A stretch of DNA of 43,550 nt, taken from a virus. The stretch is from positions 1-43,550 of the IMG/VR virus record IMGVR_UViG_3300005613_000127; one strand, given 5' to 3'. The notes under the pieces were generated by a model. It was not told the origin of the DNA, did not search any database, and saw nothing but the letters and a program-made list of their open reading frames with translations. Positions 22,148-30,777 of this stretch are shown piece by piece. Position 1 is the stretch's first letter, and every line of letters starts with the position of its first letter. A program made the translations under genes and the position numbers.

Positions 22148-23321
22148 CATCCCTGAACATCGTCGCGAAATCATCCTTCGCCAGCACGTCCTTATCTTCG
22201 AGGTATAGGCGGTAGTCCTCGCCCATTTCATAAAGTACGCGGGCATTGGCGATGGCTTTCGTCTCGAAGTCCATGCGACCCTGCGGTGTCTCGCCCTGGT
22301 TCTCTTTGAATTTGACGATACCCTGCCCGAGCTTGCGCATCAGGTGGTTAATTGGTTCGAGCAGATAGTCGGATTGCAGCGCCTCGATCATATCCTGATC
22401 CATTGCCCGTTCGTTATCCCCGGTCGCGCCCAGCCCCTTCGGACTCTCGCCGACCAGCAGAGTGAGGGATAGCCCTGTGACCATAGCGAGCCGTCGGAGC
22501 GTGATCTGATCCGCGTCGGCAAGGTTAGCGATGGTCTGCTGTATGACTTCGATGTCGTCCTCCTTGTCGACCAGCCCCGCCGAGTAGATGCTGACCAGAT
22601 CGTTCATCTTGGTGAAATAGCTCACCATAGCGGTCTCTTGACCGGTGCGCATCGCGTCCTTGAAGCCGGTCACTTTGTAGAAAATGATTGAGGCCTTCTC
22701 GATAATCTTCGGGCTAGAGCGCTGCACGATGCCATCCGCGATCAGCTGTTCGTAGACCATCTCCGTCTCACTGATGCCGCCGTATCGGTATTGCACCGCG
22801 TCGAGCTCCGGCGGTTCGATATAGGTGAAATCGACGACACGCGACCAGTGGATCCCGTGCCCGCGCACGTTGTACGTAATCGGCTTGTAGTAGCGCGGCG
22901 AATCGAGATCCCGCTCAATGTCCCCGACGGTCACCATGTCGCCACTAAACACCTCGATTTGCATCTGTTCGGCTATCACACTCCCTAGCGGCGTACTCAG
23001 GTCGTCGCCTCGTCGATGCAGCACCACGATGCCCCGACCGAACGCCAGCATCCATTTAGCGGTGCGCTTCACCTTGCTGGCTAGATGCAGGTCGTAATAT
23101 TTCTCATCCTCGGTGCTCTCGAACTGTAGTGTATCCTTGAGCGCGTACCCGGCTTTCAGGCGGATGATCTTATTCATGATGCCGTGGCGGTAGACCCGTC
23201 GCAGCGTTTCATCGCTCAGCACCGTCGGGACGATGACGTTCTGCGCTGTGACAAGCCGCTGATTGATCGCCGCGCTGACGAAACTCTTAACGCCGTCGGC
23301 AAATTGGGATAGTTTGTTCAT
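22131..23321 (-). CDS. Portal protein (DUF1073-like)
   Basis: The 396-aa protein reads LRRVYRHGIMNKIIRLKAGY near residue 40, HGIHWSRVVDFTYIEPPEL near 155, and MVTGLSLTLLVGESPKGLGA, TGDNERAMDQDMIEALQSDY near 285, the hallmark of DUF1073 portals. Twelve copies form the DNA gateway at the head vertex. It follows large terminase with a 4-nt overlap and precedes the minor head gene, as is normal. Confidence 0.88.
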   Translation of the reverse strand: MNKLSQFADGVKSFVSAAINQRLVTAQNVIVPTVLSDETLRRVYRHGIMNKIIRLKAGYALKDTLQFESTEDEKYYDLHLASKVKRTAKWMLAFGRGIVVLHRRGDDLSTPLGSVIAEQMQIEVFSGDMVTVGDIERDLDSPRYYKPITYNVRGHGIHWSRVVDFTYIEPPELDAVQYRYGGISETEMVYEQLIADGIVQRSSPKIIEKASIIFYKVTGFKDAMRTGQETAMVSYFTKMNDLVSIYSAGLVDKEDDIEVIQQTIANLADADQITLRRLAMVTGLSLTLLVGESPKGLGATGDNERAMDQDMIEALQSDYLLEPINHLMRKLGQGIVKFKENQGETPQGRMDFETKAIANARVLYEMGEDYRLYLEDKDVLAKDDFATMFRDDDSEA

Positions 23322-24682
23322 AACAGCCTCTCGTAATCGACTAAGGTACCTATCAGGGGATTGTATGCCATTATGAGCGCGTCCGCCAGATTGTGGGATG
23401 GCACCTCGCGGGCGGCTAAATCCTTCTTGCTCTCGACCTTCACCTTACCCAGTGCGTCGAAGTCCTGCATGGGTGTCGACAGCTCGTCTATCAGGCGCTC
23501 CAGCAACGCAATGTTGCCGTTGATAGATATCAGTTCGTGTTCAGCAAATTCCTGTCCATGATGTATCGCTGCATAGGTATTCCGGAATCGATCCGCCACC
23601 AGCCACCATGCCTGCGCTTTGAGATTCGAGAAAAAGTCCTTATTCAAAATGCCGGGCTGGTACTCCGCGTCCGGTTTGTGTTTCTTCTCACCGGCGCCGA
23701 ACCCTTTGGATCGTATGCGCGCGCGGGTCGTCTCGTTCAGTTCCTTGAATTTGGATCCGGCGAAGGCACCGACCCCGATGTTGTCATAGTAGATATCCGC
23801 CTGTAGCTGCCTGGCCTGTAGGTGTACTCGCTTGCAGCTGCCCATCAGATCGTCTACCTGTCCCTGCCATTCCTGCACGCTCAACGCCAACAGACCGAAC
23901 GCGGCGACCGTGGCGTTCTTATCAGCCCCGTCGTCTGCAATGTCGTAGCCGATCCGCTTCCTGCCCGTAGGCACGATGCCGAGTTTCTTGTGCGCATCAA
24001 TGGCCGCCATGATCCATGACCGTTGAATGATGACCCTGTCGTTGTCTTCCATCGGTTCGCCGAGATACACGTGACGGTGTTCGTCTGGGTTGTCCCGCTT
24101 CATCGTTTCGATCTTTCGGCGGCTGGTATCCGACAGGAATTGATTCTCTGTGTAGTTGATATGGCGGACGACCATGTCATCGGTTCGATTAACAACGAAA
24201 TGCTTCCACACGAAATCGGTCACGAATTTAGGGTTGAAGATCAGCCAGACTTGCGCACCTTCCTTCCTGAGTGTCGGGTCCAGGTCGCGCCACTGTTCCG
24301 CGCTTAGAAATTGCGCCTCCTCGATCCACAGGATGTCCACGCCTTCCGTCGATTTGACCTCTGCGAAGTTGCGGGCCAGACCGTAGAATATGAACTCACT
24401 GCCTGTATGGTTGTGGGTGATCTTGTTTTGCAGAATGGTGAAATCGTTAGTCAGGCCAAACCGTTCGATCTGTACCTTAAGCAGCGAATAGACCGACTCT
24501 TCGATCCGGTTCTGGAACTGCCGGCAACACATGAACTTAAGTCGACACATCTGTGACATAGCGATGGCCATGCCCGCCGCGTCCCAACTCTTAGTCGAAT
24601 CGCGACCCCCGTACAGAACCCGATATAACGCCGGTGTCAACCAGAACGATTCAAGGACCGGATTCAGGCTTGGCTTTGGCAT
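23318..24682 (-). CDS. terL: Terminase large subunit
   Basis: The 454-aa packaging ATPase/nuclease has a Walker A-type motif LYGGRDSTKS (residues 23-32), a Walker B with catalytic Glu ILWIEE (117-122), and RNase H-like nuclease acidic residues at GYD247, YYD300 and LAD near 434. It packages the DNA and cuts it at the portal. Length is typical of Terminase_3/6-type subunits. It overlaps the small terminase by 32 nt and the portal by 4 nt. Confidence 0.93.
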   Translation of the reverse strand: MPKPSLNPVLESFWLTPALYRVLYGGRDSTKSWDAAGMAIAMSQMCRLKFMCCRQFQNRIEESVYSLLKVQIERFGLTNDFTILQNKITHNHTGSEFIFYGLARNFAEVKSTEGVDILWIEEAQFLSAEQWRDLDPTLRKEGAQVWLIFNPKFVTDFVWKHFVVNRTDDMVVRHINYTENQFLSDTSRRKIETMKRDNPDEHRHVYLGEPMEDNDRVIIQRSWIMAAIDAHKKLGIVPTGRKRIGYDIADDGADKNATVAAFGLLALSVQEWQGQVDDLMGSCKRVHLQARQLQADIYYDNIGVGAFAGSKFKELNETTRARIRSKGFGAGEKKHKPDAEYQPGILNKDFFSNLKAQAWWLVADRFRNTYAAIHHGQEFAEHELISINGNIALLERLIDELSTPMQDFDALGKVKVESKKDLAAREVPSHNLADALIMAYNPLIGTLVDYERLL

Positions 24683-25379
24683 AAAAATCTGACAGCTTCA
24701 TCGGCTCAAACGATCCACCGTTGTTTTTGTGGTCTACGTTATCCGTGAACATTGCGAGGTGACGCCCTAACAGTTCGATAGCTTTATCCCGACTGTGTGT
24801 CTTTATTTCGATACCGTGCTGTGTCGTCTTGACGCCTGCGTACAGCTCGCGTGCCTCGGGTGATAACGTGCTGGAATCCTTGACAAAAACTTCTTCCACA
24901 CCGTCACCGAAACACTCCATGCAGTCCGGTACTGGAGGGAGCCGTTTATGGAATCCAACGCCCCCGCCCGGGTTGGGCATTGCGGGAGGGGATCTGTTGT
25001 CGCGTTCCGCATCCTGTGCATCGAGCGCATGCCGGGCCAGCACTGCATCCCATTCGCCTTGAGTGAACTGATATTTATTGTCGACACCGTAGCAACACCG
25101 GCAACAGTTCCGACGCACTTCGATCAGTTCGTTATGATCCGCTGTGGCGGTTGCCCACAGCTTGCGAACAATGTCTGCGACTTCGACGCCTTTCTCTTCG
25201 ATGCGTTGTTGGATCAATGCCCGGACGCGTTCGCGTATGTCAGGATTTGTCAACAGATTGCTAGCGGATCTCCTCGCTGATTCTTCACTACTATCCGGAT
25301 ACACAGCGAGATACGCCTTCGTGCCGTTAAAGGCTTTGGCTATGTATTCAAGGCAGAATAATTCATGTTCGGGTTTCAT
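24651..25379 (-). CDS. terS: Terminase small subunit
   Basis: From ATG 25379 (MKPEHELFCLEYIAKAFNGT), the 242-aa protein has the classic Terminase_2 helix-turn-helix opening (..FcleYl...NgtkAylavyp..se.sArrsas.lL.np.ir.rv). The middle contains NCCRCCYG and PDCMECFGDG, a probable zinc-binding insertion common to this subgroup. It recognises the packaging start site. It precedes the large subunit with overlap. Confidence 0.9.
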   Translation of the reverse strand: MKPEHELFCLEYIAKAFNGTKAYLAVYPDSSEESARRSASNLLTNPDIRERVRALIQQRIEEKGVEVADIVRKLWATATADHNELIEVRRNCCRCCYGVDNKYQFTQGEWDAVLARHALDAQDAERDNRSPPAMPNPGGGVGFHKRLPPVPDCMECFGDGVEEVFVKDSSTLSPEARELYAGVKTTQHGIEIKTHSRDKAIELLGRHLAMFTDNVDHKNNGGSFEPMKLSDFYAKAKPESGP

Positions 25380-25403
25380 GTTCGCGAGTATACGACGCAA
25401 CCG

Positions 25404-25745
25404 TCAGGCTTTCAAGCCGATACCCTTCCAGCAGCGCAGGCGGTCCCCGCTGGCCGGTCGGTAGTCGCGGATCTTGTCGCCGAGCAGCTGGCGCAGTTCG
25501 CGGGCAAATACACTGGCACCCCGTAAGTCCGCCGAGTAGACCATGTACACCTCGTGGAGCTGCTCCTTGCCGATCTGTTGGCTTGCAGTCACATCGCACG
25601 CATCTGCCACGAACTGTTTAATGCGGTCGTCTACCCGGTGGGTGTACTTGACGGGCTGTTCGCACCACTTCATGTACAACGCCCACAGCTGTTCTGGGTT
25701 TCTAATCTCTTCGGCTTTTAGGCTCTTCATAAATTTACTGATCAT
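25404..25745 (-). CDS. Stand-alone protein resembling the primase C-terminal domain
   Basis: The 113-aa protein ends IKQFVADACDVTASQQIGKE, LREL..., RDYRPASGDRLRCWKGIGL. This parallels the C-terminus of the phage primase-helicase, KAFIVDACTVRADAMVAKDT, FHDYRPITCDEQGHRVRYWK-GISL. It is therefore a duplicated winged-helix domain of D5-type primases encoded alone at the head of the terminase operon. It may bind DNA or compete with the primase. No Shine-Dalgarno sequence precedes its ATG. Confidence 0.68.
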   Translation of the reverse strand: MISKFMKSLKAEEIRNPEQLWALYMKWCEQPVKYTHRVDDRIKQFVADACDVTASQQIGKEQLHEVYMVYSADLRGASVFARELRQLLGDKIRDYRPASGDRLRCWKGIGLKA

Positions 25746-25751
25746 GGTTGA

Positions 25752-25780
25752 ATTGTATCCCGGTTCGCGTTAAATGTCCA
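25752..25780 (-). promoter_or_regulatory. Promoter of the terminase operon
   Basis: On the minus strand: TGGACA (25775-25780), 17 bases, TACAAT (25752-25757), five of six matches in each box. The ATG of the next gene begins six bases after the -10, about where transcription should start, so the message may be leaderless, as at 16965. Confidence 0.6.
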
Positions 25781-25904
25781 GCATTGTTTTTTACCCACAT
25801 CGGACGGATGCGGACGGATTGTCACAATTTTGCAATAACATCAACGTCTTACGGTCTTTTAGTGGCATGTTGGCGGGGGTATTTGCGCTCTATGTTGTGT
25901 AACT

Positions 25905-26035
25905 AAAAGGGATGTTATTCATAAATTAGTATGTATTATATTATTATACTATGTTAGTATGTTAATTGTATAATGTATTAACAGTTATTATTCTATTAGA
26001 TGTTTTAACTAAATTTAACACAGTCCAACATGAAA
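25905..26035. other. Very AT-rich intergenic tract, possible replication origin or promoter region
   Basis: The gap 25781-26135 holds no gene I can support. Its core is almost purely A/T in an otherwise GC-rich genome. It contains two direct copies of TTAGTATGT (25926-25934 and 25954-25962) and a TATAAT (25969-25974) without a good -35. It lies between divergent units (terminase operon leftward, zinc-ribbon gene rightward). Strand-opening for replication is plausible but unproven. Confidence 0.4.
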
Positions 26036-26135
26036 ACAGGGACGAACCGCGACACAACGGCACGTCCATCGTGCCGTCCAACGTAGACACAACCGACATG
26101 GACGGACGACAACCAACGAAAAGAGGCTAAATACC

Positions 26136-27059
26136 ATGATATGCACAACTTGTAACCAAAACCCTAGCAGCCATAAGAACCGGAATATATGCGAAACATG
26201 CTCAGATAAATACGCAAAGATATATTACAAGCATAAAGTTTCAGGGATGTCATGGCCTGAAAATATAAATATAGTAGAAAATATACGACAAGCAGACGCC
26301 GCGCTAGAAGGTGTAGCACCTGTACCCACTAACCCAGCCGAAGCACAAGCCGCCGGATCGTCTGTCTGGTTACGCTGGGACGCCTGCAAGCCTGCCGGAC
26401 ACGTCGGCCTCAAGATGCTGGATGGCGAATGCTGGTTCTGCGCCAACGGGTTCGACCACGAACCGCTGGAACGCTCGCCACGCCAACAGGCCATCGCCGC
26501 CGGTGAAAAGTGGTACACCCCATCAAAGCCCTGTCCGATCTGTAGCACCACCGCCCTGCGCCATGTCGACAATGCACGCTGTCAAGGCTGCCACCCATTA
26601 CCCGCCAAGGAGCGCTCGCCCCGACAGCAAGCCATTATCGACGGCGAGAAATGGTACACACCCACCACGCCTTGCCCCCGATGCAACACTAAAGCTCTGC
26701 GGCACGCCAACAACGGATCGTGTAAAGGATGCGCCCCGGCCACCAACCGCGTACAGTCACCACGCCAGCAAGCCATCATCGACGGCGAGAAGTGGTACAA
26801 GCCGACAACCCCCTGCCCGAGGTGTGACAGCCTCGCGCTTCGTCACGTCGCTAACGGTAAGTGTCAGGGCTGCACACCCGTTAAAGAGACACCTGCGAAC
26901 ACCCTACCCGCCGACACGGTGCTCAGTCGAGCCGACGCCCGCCTACTGGGGCTGGCCTACTATCGCACCGGCCTATACTGCCCACACGGGCACAACGGCT
27001 TCCGCCTGGTCTCCACCGGCGCGTGCGTTGATTGCCAGACGAAAAAATACCCGCACTAG
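26136..27059 (+). CDS. Multi-zinc-ribbon repeat protein
   Basis: The 307-aa protein is built of repeated CxxC...CxxC units. It has an N-terminal MICTTC...CETC ribbon and a second with DACKPAGH...CWFC. Three near-identical tandem repeats follow, of the form SPRQQAIxxGEKWYxPxxPCPxCxxxALRHVxNgxCqGC (about 47 residues each), then a final AYYRTGLYCPHGH...GACVDC unit. Similar ribbons occur in phage endonuclease-associated proteins, but no nuclease domain is present here. AGAGG precedes the ATG. It stands alone on the plus strand. Nucleic-acid binding is inferred. Confidence 0.7.
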   Translation: MICTTCNQNPSSHKNRNICETCSDKYAKIYYKHKVSGMSWPENINIVENIRQADAALEGVAPVPTNPAEAQAAGSSVWLRWDACKPAGHVGLKMLDGECWFCANGFDHEPLERSPRQQAIAAGEKWYTPSKPCPICSTTALRHVDNARCQGCHPLPAKERSPRQQAIIDGEKWYTPTTPCPRCNTKALRHANNGSCKGCAPATNRVQSPRQQAIIDGEKWYKPTTPCPRCDSLALRHVANGKCQGCTPVKETPANTLPADTVLSRADARLLGLAYYRTGLYCPHGHNGFRLVSTGACVDCQTKKYPH

Positions 27060-27065
27060 GCGGGT
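27042..27065 (-). terminator. Rho-independent terminator of the primase operon
   Basis: Read on the minus strand: ACCCGC-CTAGT-GCGGGT (perfect 6-bp stem, 5-base loop), then A and six T. It lies 27 bases after the stop of the last minus-strand gene at 27092 and overlaps the end of the plus-strand zinc-ribbon gene. Confidence 0.72.
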
Positions 27066-27091
27066 CAAAGGGGCGCTATGAAACTTGTCAA

Positions 27092-27418
27092 TCACCAGTT
27101 CTTCATCTCGGGATCAGAAGCCTTCCGGACATGCTCAGGCTTTGACCGCTTGCTTATATAGTAAATAGCCCATGTCATTTCATCCAGCTTTTTAATCGTA
27201 GTATTGTTGTAAATCTCGCCACCCGTCGCGCCGTGCTTAGAATCGGGATCTGCCTCCAATTCATCCATCATCTGCTCAATTTCAGGGATTGTCTTTGTTT
27301 TGGATAGTCTGATTCTTAGCGGGTCGCGTTTCACAATCCCACCTCCGACCAGCCGATCACCAGTAGCACCGTGAGCAACGCCGCCCGCCAATATCCCGAT
27401 AATAAATAGATCATTCAC
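27092..27418 (-). CDS. Hypothetical protein, GTG start
   Basis: I place the start at GTG 27418, which overlaps the previous gene's stop (GTGAATGA) and has GGAGAGGG just upstream. The product is 108 aa with an N-terminal hydrophobic stretch NDLFIIGILAGGVAHGATGD and a Lys-rich C-terminus. GATGDRLVGGG is followed later by KHGATGGEIYN, a repeated H-G-A-T-G motif. No family recognised. It is the last gene before the terminator. Confidence 0.5.
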   Translation of the reverse strand: MNDLFIIGILAGGVAHGATGDRLVGGGIVKRDPLRIRLSKTKTIPEIEQMMDELEADPDSKHGATGGEIYNNTTIKKLDEMTWAIYYISKRSKPEHVRKASDPEMKNW

Positions 27419-27788
27419 AATCCCTCTCCAATTTCTCAATAATTGCCGCCCGGATGAACGCCGAACGGTTGGTCGGCAGTGCATCCACCAGCCACACCGG
27501 CAGCCTGATCGACACGACGACACCCTTCTCATGTGCCTGGAGCGCCACTTTACGCCCCGCACCCTGTCGCTTGCCGCCATGGTTGCTCGTGGTACAGACC
27601 TGCTCCATCCGTTCAATAGGGATATCAGCGTTATCGCAGCACCGTTCGGTCCGCTCGAACCACTCAGCGACCTGCATACACGTCTCCGCAGTGCCTTCGC
27701 AACTATCCTCTGTCAGATGCGGGCACCCTGCGCAATCCGTCCCGTTACAGTCCGTCGTGCTGAATGCCGTCTCTTTTAATTCGCTCAT
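27411..27788 (-). CDS. Ribbon-helix-helix-type DNA-binding protein with Cys-rich N-terminus
   Basis: The 125-aa protein ends GGKRQGAGRKVALQAHEKGV, VVSIRLPVWLVDALPTNRSA, FIRAAIIEKL, the AGRK-linker plus ribbon-helix-helix pattern common in phage and plasmid repressors. Residues 14-54 contain seven Cys (DCNGTDCAGCPHL...DSC...ETC...RCC), probably a metal-binding module. A role in replication-gene control is plausible. It overlaps both neighbours by 4-8 nt. Confidence 0.68.
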   Translation of the reverse strand: MSELKETAFSTTDCNGTDCAGCPHLTEDSCEGTAETCMQVAEWFERTERCCDNADIPIERMEQVCTTSNHGGKRQGAGRKVALQAHEKGVVVSIRLPVWLVDALPTNRSAFIRAAIIEKLERDCE

Positions 27789-27985
27789 TCTCGGTACTCC
27801 GGTTTATACACGTAACCAGTACCCGCGCCTTTACCCACTTTGTCTTTATCAAAACCGCAATTTGGGTTAACAAAATGCTCGTACGTGCCGTCATCGAGTA
27901 CCCAAAATTTACAGCCGCAAGGGTAGCTTTCGATATTCTTGACGCCGTATATCGCTACGGCAGTTGGGTTTTTTATGCGGGTCAT
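27785..27985 (-). CDS. Hypothetical small protein with CGC motif
   Basis: The 66-aa protein (KNPTAVAIYGVKNIESYPCG, CKFWVLDDGTYEHFVNPNCG, then FDKDK) has three Cys in a C-G-C...C arrangement, possibly a small metal site. GGAG lies seven bases before the ATG. It overlaps the RHH gene by 4 nt. About 80 bases between it and the primase gene contain nothing else I can support. Confidence 0.5.
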   Translation of the reverse strand: MTRIKNPTAVAIYGVKNIESYPCGCKFWVLDDGTYEHFVNPNCGFDKDKVGKGAGTGYVYKPEYRE

Positions 27986-28062
27986 GTTGTTACTCCGTCT
28001 ACCGGCGCCGCGTTATTGCTTCGCCTTGATTGGTATATTACGCTAATCAAACAGGAATGCAA

Positions 28063-30444
28063 CTACCGTTCGTCAGGTTGCCCAAAAATAGTAGCCGCCA
28101 ACCCAGTCAGGCTGATCCCCTTCCAGTACCTCACCCGATGCCCCTGCTCATCACAGGTGATCGGTCGGTAGTCGTGGAACTGCCCCGGGTATGCTGTTTT
28201 GATGGTACGGGCGAAGATCTCTTTGCTCATCGGACGACCCGCCACACCGTTGTCGTCGTGCCATTTGCGATATGCGACCCACAGCGTATCCTTCGCCACC
28301 ATGGCGTCGGCACGCACAGTACAGGCATCCACGATGAAGGCCTTAACCGGCGACCCCAAGCTGTCCATCTCATCGACCAGCTCGCGGGCCATCTTCGGCG
28401 TATTGATCCGACCGTCCGCACGTAGCACGGTCAGACCGTCCAGCGCCCAGTTTAAGATACCCGGCAATTCGGCAAGTAGCTGATCGGTGAGGGCTTTATT
28501 CTCCCGGCCGTAGAAGCTGTTCGGCGTGTGAAACACCACGTATCGGCTGGCCAGCGCACCCGACGCGTCACCGAATACCGGCACCTCGTTGGACAGTACC
28601 AGCAGTCGGCTATGCAGGCGACCGTGCCAGTCATCGCGGTGTTTGCGTCCGATATCGAGCGCATCCTCGCCGCTGATCGACAGCAGACGTTCCGCCACGA
28701 TGGCCTTGTCCGTCCGGCGCCCGATTCGTGCATCCGGAAAGACGGCCAGCTGTTTACCAATCATCGCAGCCAGGCCAAAGTCGCCGCCTATCGTGTTAAA
28801 TGAAGGCGAACAGGTGTTCTGGGTGCCGATCAGTTCGCGCAGCACGCGGGCAATCGTACCCTTACCCGACCGCTTCGGACCGATGATCGCGAATATTTTC
28901 TGTAGGCTTGTGTCGAGCGTGAGCAGGTAGCCGAACAGCTTTTGCAACTCGGCGACCGACTCAGGGTCATTGTCGAACACCTCGGCGAGGAACTGCAGCC
29001 ATCGGATCGGCACGTCAGCATCCGGCGCGTAATCGAAAGGCAGGGCATTAAAAGTGAGCAGGTTGTCGGTGTGTGAATACATTGTATAGGTCTCCGGGTT
29101 GAGTATGCCATTCTTGCAAACGATCAGATTACGCGCAGCAGGCATATCTGCGGCGCCATCCAGCCAATAAGGTAGATCGACACCGTGGGCATCGATCACA
29201 AGTGCGGATTTCAGTTCGTCCACAGTCGCGTTGACTTTGGTCGTGGTCATCTGCCATGGGCAGGCGATACGCACCTCGGCGCGGATGATCTCATCGTCGA
29301 TGTCTCGATAGAAGCCGCCCGTCTCGCGGGTGAACCATGCGCCATTGAACCGGATCAGCCGACGCGATTCACGCTCCCCGAGAAAAGCGAACGTCTCGGC
29401 AGCGGCCTGGAATGGCAGCTGTATCCCTTCGGCAGCGACGGGCAGGACTTGTGCCTCGACGACGGCCGACTCGCGCTTACCCGTGTAGATATTGGCGCAC
29501 CGGGCGACCGCCTTGGTGATCGTAAAGTCGCGCAGGTAGGAATGGTTCGAGGTCCACTTGTCGCGCACCAGCCCTGACCGCCACATCAACCGTTCGACAC
29601 GGTCACAATCGCCACCCGTCCAGAAAGCCAGGTGTGCAGCCATGGCACCATCGGCCTTGCTCTCATCGTAAGCACGTGAGCCGTAATCGTCTGGGTAGGC
29701 ACGAGCCAGCACGTCAGGGTTCGCATGCCACAGGTCAGCCATGGAGGCCTTACCCCCGAACACCGACGCCGCACTACTACTTGAGCGTAGCATCATATCG
29801 ATCAGTTTGTCGTCATCTTCGGGGCCGCCATACCCTTCCCGAGGTGCAGACGTCCACTGTTCAGGGAGTAGCGTATCGCCGCCAGTGGACGGCGGAAAGT
29901 AGCCAGCCACTACGGCGGGTAGTATCTTTGTCGCATCGAAAGCCGCATTGCCCGAGGCGTGTAAGCCGGTCAGGGCGACGAACCGTCCGGTGTGGTACAT
30001 CTCCAGACCGAGGGCGCCGTTCTTACAACCATGCGCCGGTACGTCCATCGTCGCGCAGATAATATGCAACCCACTACCCGACTGCGAGACCTCCACAGCC
30101 GCACCGGTGAACAGCGTGCACAGATCAGTAGCAGTCTGCGACCACACGCCGTCCGTCAGTGCGCCGTCAATGTCGATAAATACGAACGGATCGCGCTCAG
30201 TGAACAGGAAGCCGACGCCATACTCAGCACCCATGTTGGCAGCCTGACTGATTGCCGTGGTGGCGTCGGTGGTAGACGTGGGGTCGTTCTGCCAATCAGC
30301 GCCACGCGGGTACATGCGCAACGTGTGAGGACTGATTGGCAGCTTATCGACCTTACCGGTGCCGTCGTTGCGGGGAACCAGCTTGTAGAGCAAAAATTGG
30401 CGGTAGTGATCCAGCGGCGCCAGTGCTTCGGGGAGTTGCTGCAT
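28063..30444 (-). CDS. Bifunctional primase-polymerase / D5-type helicase
   Basis: The 793-aa replication protein has an N-terminal prim-pol domain with FIDIDGA (D91, D93), SQSGSGLHI (120-128) and LEMY (148-151). A helical PriCT-like region with FWTGGDCDRVERLMWRSGL near 275 follows. The SF3/D5 helicase has Walker A GPKRSGKGT (522-530) and later LLVLSNEVPVFGDASGAL. The winged-helix C-terminus (FHDYRPITCDEQGHRVRYW) follows. It unwinds and primes phage DNA. GGAG lies six bases before the ATG. Confidence 0.92.
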   Translation of the reverse strand: MQQLPEALAPLDHYRQFLLYKLVPRNDGTGKVDKLPISPHTLRMYPRGADWQNDPTSTTDATTAISQAANMGAEYGVGFLFTERDPFVFIDIDGALTDGVWSQTATDLCTLFTGAAVEVSQSGSGLHIICATMDVPAHGCKNGALGLEMYHTGRFVALTGLHASGNAAFDATKILPAVVAGYFPPSTGGDTLLPEQWTSAPREGYGGPEDDDKLIDMMLRSSSSAASVFGGKASMADLWHANPDVLARAYPDDYGSRAYDESKADGAMAAHLAFWTGGDCDRVERLMWRSGLVRDKWTSNHSYLRDFTITKAVARCANIYTGKRESAVVEAQVLPVAAEGIQLPFQAAAETFAFLGERESRRLIRFNGAWFTRETGGFYRDIDDEIIRAEVRIACPWQMTTTKVNATVDELKSALVIDAHGVDLPYWLDGAADMPAARNLIVCKNGILNPETYTMYSHTDNLLTFNALPFDYAPDADVPIRWLQFLAEVFDNDPESVAELQKLFGYLLTLDTSLQKIFAIIGPKRSGKGTIARVLRELIGTQNTCSPSFNTIGGDFGLAAMIGKQLAVFPDARIGRRTDKAIVAERLLSISGEDALDIGRKHRDDWHGRLHSRLLVLSNEVPVFGDASGALASRYVVFHTPNSFYGRENKALTDQLLAELPGILNWALDGLTVLRADGRINTPKMARELVDEMDSLGSPVKAFIVDACTVRADAMVAKDTLWVAYRKWHDDNGVAGRPMSKEIFARTIKTAYPGQFHDYRPITCDEQGHRVRYWKGISLTGLAATIFGQPDER

Positions 30445-30447
30445 GCG

Positions 30448-30759
30448 CTACTCCGACATCAAAGAGTCAAGCGCGGCTCGTTTTAGTTCGTCCGGTGCTT
30501 TGAGTGCTCGCGGGTCGCGGGCGGCGATCCCCTGGGCGATGATCGGCAGAATGCGACGGGCAATAGCCACGCGCATTACATCGCGCTTGAGCTGGGGAAC
30601 TGTACCGTAATACAGATTGACGGTGCCCGCCCCCACGCCTGCCTGTTTCGCCACGCCGTCACGGGTGATGTGACTGAACCCATCGCGCATAGCCAGATTG
30701 ATCGCGGCATTTAGTACCGCATCCCGACGACCAGGCGTCGTGTTTTTGTTTTTACTCAT
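30448..30759 (-). CDS. Short TetR-like transcriptional regulator
   Basis: The 103-aa protein matches the TetR N-terminal helix-turn-helix: RRDAVLNAAINLAMRDGFSH, ITRDGVAKQAGVGAGTVNLY, YGTVPQLKRDVM. The family is normally about 200 aa, and here the ligand/dimer domain is reduced to about 45 residues. Its own promoter contains the TGACG-N4-CGTCA palindrome, so autoregulation and control of the other three sites is the simplest model. It is followed after 3 bases by the primase gene. Confidence 0.8.
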   Translation of the reverse strand: MSKNKNTTPGRRDAVLNAAINLAMRDGFSHITRDGVAKQAGVGAGTVNLYYGTVPQLKRDVMRVAIARRILPIIAQGIAARDPRALKAPDELKRAALDSLMSE

Positions 30760-30777
30760 GGTACAAGTCTCGTTGAT

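Noticed and set aside
26422-27081. 219-codon plus-strand frame overlapping the zinc-ribbon protein
   Set aside because: It is the +1 frame of a repeat-rich gene and lacks the Cys pattern. The other frame has the ribosome binding site and repeated CxxC units.
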